NCBI GenBank assembly: GCA_015058045.1
Contig: SVDC01000002.1
Location: 62,001-126,000, forward strand
Direction of reading: 5' to 3'
Length of the DNA: 64,000 nucleotides
Source of the DNA: Cellulosilyticum sp.
Lineage (GTDB): Bacteria > Bacillota > Clostridia > Lachnospirales > Cellulosilyticaceae
Shown here: piece after piece, positions 59,670 through 64,000 of the stretch
Layout: each line of letters begins with the position of its first letter
Numbering within the stretch: the first letter of the stretch is position 1
Notes under the pieces: model-generated
Told to the model about the DNA's origin: nothing
Seen by the model: only the letters and a program-made list of their open reading frames with translations
The model's database searches: none
Position numbers and translations under genes: made by a program

Positions 59670-59774
59670 TAAAAAAATACCCTGCTGCACAAGATATTCC
59701 TTTTCTTGTCGGGGTATTTAATAAGTAATATTTATTTACTAGCATATATTAGCATAATATAACTATTTTTGCAA
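59670..59774 (-). promoter_or_regulatory. Leader promoter with early terminator, copy A6
   Basis: Minus strand: -35 TTGCAA, 17 bp, -10 TAATAT, conserved TAGTAAATAAAT, then ACCCCG-ACAAGA/TCTTGT-GGGT stem and TTTTTTT. Divergent from the plus-strand HTH promoter at 59781. Confidence 0.7.
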
Positions 59775-59780
59775 TATTAC

Positions 59781-59810
59781 TTGACTAACTATACCCCAAT
59801 GGGTTATAGT
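59781..59810 (+). promoter_or_regulatory. Promoter of HTH gene with internal palindrome
   Basis: -35 TTGACT, 18 bp, -10 TATAGT. ACTATACCCC/GGGTTATAGT (59788-59810) is an imperfect 23-bp palindrome filling the spacer and -10, a likely autoregulatory operator. Confidence 0.75.
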
Positions 59811-59828
59811 ATTAATAGAGGAATTGAT

Positions 59829-60278
59829 ATGAATAAGAATGTGAAAGAATTAAGAGAATTAACAGGTTTATCTCAAAGCCAGTTTTCTAAAGAGTTCAAT
59901 ATACCGATAAGAACTTTGCAGAAGTGGGAATCTGGTGACAGAAAACCGTCAGAATATATCGTAGAGTTAGTATGTGAAAGCCTTTTATATAGAGGCCTTC
60001 TTGAACCTTGTGATGTTTTTGGAAAGGAAAATAACGATATGATAAACGAAACACTAAAAACCTACTTTGGAACAACTGTAGAGGAGCTTAATACTATTGA
60101 TATAAAAGAGTGGACAGCCTCCCACCCTAACCGCTGTGCTCTTGTCATCTTAAATGATGATGGCAAAACAGCAAAAATAGTTGTTCAGACGGCTCTTAAA
60201 GGAAAATCCGCTATGGAACAAAGAAAAAATCTGATGTTTCCAGATAACGATAAATTTGCAGTTATAAGTCAGTCTTAA
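59829..60278 (+). CDS. XRE/HTH-type regulator
   Basis: 149 aa from ATG 59829 (MNKNVKELRELTGLSQSQFS), after AGAGG; the upstream ORF extension lies in the promoter and operator. The HTH covers residues 3-55 (LSQSQFSKEFNIPIRTLQKWESGDRKPSEYI), close to HigA/antitoxin-type plasmid regulators. The C-terminal part (WTASHPNRCALVILNDDGKTAK) is an unrecognised small domain. It probably represses its own promoter and perhaps the divergent leader A6. Confidence 0.82.
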   Translation: MNKNVKELRELTGLSQSQFSKEFNIPIRTLQKWESGDRKPSEYIVELVCESLLYRGLLEPCDVFGKENNDMINETLKTYFGTTVEELNTIDIKEWTASHPNRCALVILNDDGKTAKIVVQTALKGKSAMEQRKNLMFPDNDKFAVISQS

Positions 60279-60294
60279 TAAGGAGAAAAGAACT

Positions 60295-60564
60295 ATGAGT
60301 AAGAAAATAGATACAGCTATCACAGAACTTAATAAGCTTCTTGAATTAAAGCCTGAAGATGGTGTTGGGCGTGATATGTACAACATCATTAACGAGCAAA
60401 AGAAAATCAAGAAAGCAATTGCTGTCTTGAGTAACAGCGGATCTTCTGAAGAGACGATTAGCAAAGCTGATGTACTTAAAATCGTAAAAGATCTGCACGA
60501 TTTTTGCCGTCCAGATGTCCTTGATGACGCTGTAAAACAAATAGAAGCACTTACGACTGCATAA
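60295..60564 (+). CDS. Small helical hypothetical protein
   Basis: 89 aa, almost entirely helical (IDTAITELNKLLELKPEDG, ADVLKIVKDLHDFCRPDVLDDAVKQ). SD AAGGAG; 16 bp after the HTH gene, so the two are one operon. Unknown function. Confidence 0.6.
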   Translation: MSKKIDTAITELNKLLELKPEDGVGRDMYNIINEQKKIKKAIAVLSNSGSSEETISKADVLKIVKDLHDFCRPDVLDDAVKQIEALTTA

Positions 60565-60566
60565 AA

Positions 60567-60599
60567 ATAAGCCCTAGCCTCATAAAAGTTAGGGCTTAT
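60567..60599. terminator. Bidirectional terminator
   Basis: ATAAGCCCTA/TAGGGCTTAT stem between converging genes, T-rich on both sides. Confidence 0.75.
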
Positions 60600-60603
60600 A
60601 TAT

Positions 60604-61089
60604 TTACTGTTTCTTTGCTTTGCAATTTTCGATATCTTCATCAGTTGGCTCGCAATAGCAAGTCACAAACTTAAATCCCATATCATCTTTTCTCATTGCC
60701 TTCGCCAGTACAACAACTATTCTATGGCACTCGCAAGCACCATCATTCCAGTTATGCCATTTATAACTATAAAATCCATGACCTAAAAGCTTATCACAGT
60801 CAAATTCTGCAACATAGCTATCACCATCGCTATAGTCATTAAGCCATTCTACAAGCTCATCAGCATAATCAAGAAGAGCTAGTTTTGCAGCTTCAACAAC
60901 TTCATCTTCTGTAAGGATAAAGGTTGATGCACCATATATACCATTGCCATCAGATGTTTTTGTTGTAGTTACACGATGTATTAAATCTGAATCAGTCATG
61001 TTAAGGTGTCTATCAATGTGACATCCCATAGCTTTCATATTGTATACATCTAAACCGTTTATTATTCTTGTAAATTCATTCTTTTGCAT
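60604..61089 (-). CDS. RNase A-like (CdiA-CT type) domain protein
   Basis: 161 aa from ATG 61089 (MQKNEFTRIINGLDVYNMKA), after GGAGG. The sequence follows the bacterial RNase A-like CdiA C-terminal domain: CHIDRHLNMTDSDLIHRV near the start, GASTFILTEDEVVEAAKLAL and ADELVEWL in the middle, IVVVLAKAM and FVTCYCEP at the end. The His to Arg spacing (H, then R eleven residues later) and the C-terminal T-x-Y match the catalytic set described for CdiA-CT of Yersinia kristensenii. If so, it would cut RNA. Here it is stand-alone, without secretion signal or delivery protein; an immunity gene is not obvious. Confidence 0.65.
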   Translation of the reverse strand: MQKNEFTRIINGLDVYNMKAMGCHIDRHLNMTDSDLIHRVTTTKTSDGNGIYGASTFILTEDEVVEAAKLALLDYADELVEWLNDYSDGDSYVAEFDCDKLLGHGFYSYKWHNWNDGACECHRIVVVLAKAMRKDDMGFKFVTCYCEPTDEDIENCKAKKQ

Positions 61090-61116
61090 AGTCGCAAACC
61101 TCCAAATCATAAAACC

Positions 61117-61197
61117 GTCACCCAAGGGTGACACAATAAAGTAACACCCTTGAAAGGGACGGATAAGCTTTCGCTCTTATGGTTGTCCGTTTACAAC
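61117..61197 (-). promoter_or_regulatory. Multi-hairpin 5' leader of the RNase A-like gene
   Basis: Minus strand: GTTGT-AAACGG-ACAAC, ATAAG-AGCGAAAG-CTTAT, CCCTT-TC-AAGGG, then GTCACC-CTT-GGGTGAC. AAGGGTG can pair with CACCCTT (7 bp), and ACGGA with TCCGT, offering alternative or kissing structures before the SD. Confidence 0.5.
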
Positions 61198-61210
61198 CCG
61201 CAATATTAAA

Positions 61211-61516
61211 TTAACAAGCTACCTCTGAAAGATACCTTTCGTTATCCTTCTTCAGCATGTGGAAACCTCTACCGTTATATAAACGGTTGCGCCACTCATA
61301 ATATGAAATTACCTGGCGACCATTATGAAGTTCCGCACTTTCCTGCTCACACATAGCACGTTCTAAGTGTCTGTGATATGCTCTACTGCTTAGATCAGAA
61401 GTGATTGACGAATACTCCTCATCGCACTTCTTTTCTACTGTATAGGCTACACCATTTCTGTCTAACACTGTTGTCATGTAACCTATCAAATTTGTTCTTA
61501 TATTTCTTTTAGCCAT
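61211..61516 (-). CDS. Hypothetical protein (101 aa)
   Basis: Starts at ATG 61516 (MAKRNIRTNLIGYMTTVLDRNG), after GGAGG; the longer ORF is leader. Basic, helical C-terminal half (AYHRHLERAMCEQESAELHNG). No family recognised. Preceded by the third copy of the three-hairpin leader. Directly upstream of the RNase A-like gene; a partner role is possible but unsupported. Confidence 0.55.
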   Translation of the reverse strand: MAKRNIRTNLIGYMTTVLDRNGVAYTVEKKCDEEYSSITSDLSSRAYHRHLERAMCEQESAELHNGRQVISYYEWRNRLYNGRGFHMLKKDNERYLSEVAC

Positions 61517-61544
61517 ATTAATTAACCTCCAGTCTTTATATAAA

Positions 61545-61602
61545 AGCCACCCGTCGGTGACTATAAAATAAATAATCACCGATTGGTGCCTTCCGTCGAA
61601 GG
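61545..61602 (-). promoter_or_regulatory. Three-hairpin 5' leader of the 101-aa gene
   Basis: Minus strand: CCTTC-GACG-GAAGG, CACC-AATC-GGTG, AGTCACC-GACG-GGTGGCT. Hairpin 1 has a different stem sequence from the other two copies but keeps the GACG loop. Confidence 0.65.
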
Positions 61603-61616
61603 TTTTAAATATGCTC

Positions 61617-62141
61617 TTAAGCCACTATTTCGACATTACAGCAAACCGATGTCTCATTGCAATCAAATGGAAGTACTTTGTATTTCCTGCCTAAAAGCTT
61701 GCTTTTTGCCTCAATAGATGGCATATATTCAGATACGATTACCTTGTCTCCATTTGCCAGTGTAAGTCTAAACTTTCTTTCTGGCAGGGTTATTTTTACT
61801 GCTCTAGGCACGAGTGGAGCAATACGTGAGAAGTTCTGATCTCGTCGAACGCAATCAGATTTTACATAGTACACTTCAAAATTCTCATTACCTGTTGATT
61901 CTGTGTGAAGATAATAATATTTATCCTCACCAAAAATGTCAGCATAAAAGCCACCTAAATGTCCTGTAAGATAATCGATCTTATTTTCCTTACACCAATT
62001 AGCCAAGTTACTCTTGATTGTTCCTTTATCAAACTTAAATTCAAAAAGGTAATTGTAATCATAAGAATTAACCTGTGGTGGGTTCATATACTTAGCAAAG
62101 TCATCCTGCTTTGCTTCAGTAACGATATAATCGAAACTCAT
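61617..62141 (-). CDS. Hypothetical protein (174 aa)
   Basis: Starts at ATG 62141 (MSFDYIVTEAKQDDFAKYMN), after AAGGAGG. Tyr-rich N-terminal half (SYDYNYLFEFKFDKGTI, YADIFGEDKYYYLHTES) and a beta-rich C-terminal part (FRLTLANGDKVIVSEYMPS). No family recognised. One base after the stop of the preceding gene. Confidence 0.55.
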   Translation of the reverse strand: MSFDYIVTEAKQDDFAKYMNPPQVNSYDYNYLFEFKFDKGTIKSNLANWCKENKIDYLTGHLGGFYADIFGEDKYYYLHTESTGNENFEVYYVKSDCVRRDQNFSRIAPLVPRAVKITLPERKFRLTLANGDKVIVSEYMPSIEAKSKLLGRKYKVLPFDCNETSVCCNVEIVA

Positions 62142-62142
62142 A

Positions 62143-62397
62143 CTATGCAACCTCCTTACTAGCATCAAAGACCTTCTGTGCAATCTCTGTAAGATTATAC
62201 TGAGTAAGGATTGTGAGAGCATAATCAATACCCTGCTTGAAATCTTCAGAACCTTTCAAATATCTATATACAATATCATTAAATGCATCATGTACTGAAA
62301 CATCTGGGTCTGTTAAAAGATTGCATATAACCTCGTCTGCTTTAGCAGGATCTACGTTGCAATTTGCATCTGCAATTAACACTTCGTTTCTTTTCAT
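62143..62397 (-). CDS. Hypothetical protein (84 aa)
   Basis: Helical acidic protein (ADEVICNLLTDPDVSVHDAF, YALTILTQYNLTEIAQKVF). The only SD-like sequence, GGGGAG, is in the 3' arm of a leader hairpin about 13 nt upstream of the ATG. Unknown function. Confidence 0.55.
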   Translation of the reverse strand: MKRNEVLIADANCNVDPAKADEVICNLLTDPDVSVHDAFNDIVYRYLKGSEDFKQGIDYALTILTQYNLTEIAQKVFDASKEVA

Positions 62398-62410
62398 TTT
62401 CTTTAATTTA

Positions 62411-62462
62411 CTCCCCTAAAACGGGGAGAAGGTAGTCCTTTCTAGCTACCAAACACCCCGTA
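62411..62462 (-). promoter_or_regulatory. 5' leader that may hide the Shine-Dalgarno sequence, copy B7
   Basis: Minus strand: ACGGGG, then GGTAGCTA..GACTACC hairpin, then CTCCCC-GTTTTA-GGGGAG hairpin whose 3' arm is the only SD of the 84-aa gene. The upstream ACGGGG is complementary to CCCCGT and could displace the arm, freeing the SD. Confidence 0.55.
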
Positions 62463-62475
62463 GGGAATAAACTAT

Positions 62476-62817
62476 TTACTCGATGATAAAACTTACAAGC
62501 TCAACATCGTAACCTTCAGTTGCATCATCTTCGATTTCAAACTCTGCCATAACACCGCTAACAAGAGCCTTAAACTCTTCAATAGCGTCCACATCATAAA
62601 TGTGATGACCATTGTCTCCAAAGATGTTTCTGTCATTAATATTCCAGATATAGCAATCATTCCAGTCCATACTGAAAATGCCATCTCTTTCTACATCAAC
62701 TTCAGTCTCATCTCTATCTACAGTAATATAAGAGCCATCTTTAAGATGAAATATTACTGCATTTATCATTACTGGTTGCTCTGGCATATTTGTTTTGCAC
62801 ATAAAATTAATATTCAT
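62476..62817 (-). CDS. Hypothetical protein (113 aa)
   Basis: Starts at ATG 62817 (MNINFMCKTNMPEQPVM), 7 nt after AAGGAG; upstream Met codons lie too close to the SD. Acidic, Asp-rich (GSYITVDRDETEVDVERDGIF, IYDVDAIEEFKALVSGVM). No family recognised. Confidence 0.55.
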   Translation of the reverse strand: MNINFMCKTNMPEQPVMINAVIFHLKDGSYITVDRDETEVDVERDGIFSMDWNDCYIWNINDRNIFGDNGHHIYDVDAIEEFKALVSGVMAEFEIEDDATEGYDVELVSFIIE

Positions 62818-62828
62818 TCGCATACTCC

Positions 62829-63164
62829 TTATGCAGCAATCCAATCAATAGAATTTTCAAGCTCCTTATCATTTAAGTGGCCAGTTTCATTATCACAATC
62901 TATATCTATCATTGTGTAATTAATCCCTGCCTTATCAAGAAGCTCTGTAGCAGGCTCAGAATAACCTGCGCATCCTATCCATCCTGCATCTTCAGAGTCA
63001 AAATCGGGTAAAAACTCGCCCTCGGCTACAGCCTCTGGATTACCCCAGGCAGAAAGCCCTTTTGAAACGAGTTCAATAACCTTTTTTTCATCTTCGTCCG
63101 CTACAATAAATGCAAAGCATATTTCAGGGTTAGTAACCTGCTCAAAACCTATTCTTTTGGCCAT
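62829..63164 (-). CDS. Hypothetical protein (111 aa)
   Basis: Acidic alpha/beta protein with DEDEKKVIELVSKGLSAWG, GWIGCAGYSEPATELLDKAG and a C-terminal ELENSIDWIAA. SD AGGAGG. No family recognised. Nearly contiguous with flanking genes in the operon. Confidence 0.55.
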   Translation of the reverse strand: MAKRIGFEQVTNPEICFAFIVADEDEKKVIELVSKGLSAWGNPEAVAEGEFLPDFDSEDAGWIGCAGYSEPATELLDKAGINYTMIDIDCDNETGHLNDKELENSIDWIAA

Positions 63165-63174
63165 CGCATACCTC

Positions 63175-63585
63175 CTACTTATGTGTGACTCTAAATAAGA
63201 GTGCGTTGATGTTTTCCCAATAATCTAGGTTGGCATCATACTTGCCCTGCTCTACCCAAAGATCAGCAACAGCGTAAGCAGCTGCGTCAACATCTGCATC
63301 TGTCATTCCTTCATATTTTGAATCATTAGCCATAACTGACTTTGTATCCTCAATGATGGAATCCATTTGCTCCATATTTCTGATGTAACGCTTCTGATCA
63401 TAGTTAAGAAGTTCGTATAAATCTTCCTTTGGATAAGACTTAATAATCTCCTTTACCTGCTCATCAGAATACGCTTTCTTCTGGTCTGCTGCCTTTAGCG
63501 ACTCTGCAATATCACTTGCGGACTTTGCAAGACTTTGTACAGCGTATACGAATTGATAATCAATTTGTGTTTCAAAACAACTCAT
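63175..63585 (-). CDS. Hypothetical protein (136 aa)
   Basis: Starts at ATG 63585 (MSCFETQIDYQFVYAVQSLA); the ORF-track start is a TTG that overlaps the SD (TTGGAGG). Mostly helical with AYSDEQVKEIIKSYPKEDLYELL and coiled-coil-like middle. No family recognised. It follows the hairpin leader at 63608-63666. Confidence 0.55.
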   Translation of the reverse strand: MSCFETQIDYQFVYAVQSLAKSASDIAESLKAADQKKAYSDEQVKEIIKSYPKEDLYELLNYDQKRYIRNMEQMDSIIEDTKSVMANDSKYEGMTDADVDAAAYAVADLWVEQGKYDANLDYWENINALLFRVTHK

Positions 63586-63607
63586 CTTTTTAACCTCCAA
63601 TTAAAAT

Positions 63608-63666
63608 AGCCCTCGTCAGGGCAAATTAATAATTTACCCTGTGGGCTACCTCTCGTCAGAGGTACT
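63608..63666 (-). promoter_or_regulatory. Multi-hairpin 5' leader before the 136-aa gene
   Basis: Minus strand: TACCTC-TGAC-GAGGTA-type hairpin, then GCCCT-GACG-AGGGC. Alternatively GGGTAAATT/AATTTGCCC pair across the linker, which would prevent the second hairpin. Confidence 0.5.
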
Positions 63667-63673
63667 TGTGAGT

Positions 63674-64000
63674 TTAAGCGATATAATCAAATATTGTCAT
63701 CTGGTCAGCTTCACTTCGAAGATTATCAACCCATTTATTGAGTACTCTTTCTTCGATCACATCAGCACCAACACTTTTAAACAACCACACTTTTCCCTTT
63801 TCCTCTAAGATACGTTTTTCTGTATTTTTAATACAATCAAACAAGTACTTAAATTTATCGGGAGCAGTTAATGCTAAAAATGCCATTTCCTTCATTGAAA
63901 GGAATGGACACAACATACAACCCTGTCTATCGAAATAGCGATAGTAATTAAGTCTTCTACCTGCAAGTCCATGCTTTAATGCAAGCCATGTATCAGGTAC
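63674..64000 (-). CDS. PAPS reductase-like protein, C-terminal part (runs off the window)
   Basis: The track gives 80 aa, but the frame stays open to the window edge. The sequence upstream of the listed Met reads VPDTWLALKHGLAGRRLNYY then YFDRQGCMLCPFLSMKEM, so the true gene begins beyond 64000. The GCMLCPF motif resembles the C-terminal Cys pair (GCxxCPF) of phage and plasmid phosphoadenosine phosphosulfate reductase-like (CysH/DndC-related) proteins. The N-terminal ATP-PPase loop is outside the window, so the call is tentative. Confidence 0.5.
   Translation of the reverse strand, partial: VPDTWLALKHGLAGRRLNYYRYFDRQGCMLCPFLSMKEMAFLALTAPDKFKYLFDCIKNTEKRILEEKGKVWLFKSVGADVIEERVLNKWVDNLRSEADQMTIFDYIA

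Noticed and set aside
1-64000. tRNA, rRNA or insertion sequences
   Set aside because: No cloverleaf-like or rRNA-like sequence, DDE transposase or flanking inverted repeats were seen. The only mobile element recognised is the group II intron.

Overview
The window looks like part of a large plasmid or chromid of a low-GC anaerobic Firmicute, most likely a rumen or gut Lachnospiraceae member such as Butyrivibrio. This is inferred from AT-rich composition, strong AGGAGG ribosome binding sites, sigma-A promoters and gene content; no rRNA or tRNA gene was seen. It carries a Rep_3-type initiator with about eleven iterons, two partition systems (ParA/ParB and ParM/ParR), part of a Gram-positive type IV secretion apparatus, a phage-like recombination set, restriction-modification genes and many small unknown accessory genes.

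Layout. 0.1-16 kb (mostly minus strand): replication, partition and conjugation. PrgI/VirB3-like and VirB4 proteins lie on one side of the rep-iteron-parAB core. A VirB2-like pilin, VirB6-like membrane protein, lysozyme-domain protein and C39-fold lipoprotein lie on the other, followed by parMR, its candidate centromere and a divergent ParB-like gene. No relaxase or VirD4 coupling protein is in view. 17-23.5 kb: an unknown 405-aa protein, membrane and zinc-ribbon proteins, an XRE regulator, and a signal peptidase I fused behind an Ig-like ectodomain. 23.6-36.9 kb (minus): DNA metabolism, namely a RecD2-like helicase, YqaJ-like exonuclease, primase/TOPRIM protein, Rad52-like annealing protein and SSB, then a MoxR-type AAA+ ATPase with an HExxH/VWA partner. 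37.1-46.2 kb (plus): an HU-like protein, a run of very small genes, a tyrosine recombinase and an MmeI/YeeA-like type IIL restriction-modification enzyme. 46.2-64 kb (mainly minus): a CoiA-like nuclease, a toxin-antitoxin pair, two C5 DNA methyltransferases (one split by a group II intron), an RNase A-like protein and many unknown small proteins.

The most unusual layer is regulatory RNA and DNA. Six minus-strand operons start from near-identical extended -10 promoters followed within about 80 nt by an intrinsic terminator whose stem covaries between copies. Many accessory genes have 5' leaders with two hairpins whose loops are perfectly complementary to each other, with different loop sequences in each copy. 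Three unrelated genes share a three-hairpin leader. Five other promoters carry AAAAGTGAT at a fixed distance from the -10 box and link the conjugation operons to the signal peptidase and HU operons. Together these suggest a replicon-wide, largely undescribed control scheme.

The group II intron interrupts a C5 methyltransferase directly after its conserved ENV motif; exact in-frame junctions and a 7-nt EBS1/IBS1 match can be read. Product calls rest on motifs read by eye; no database search was possible.
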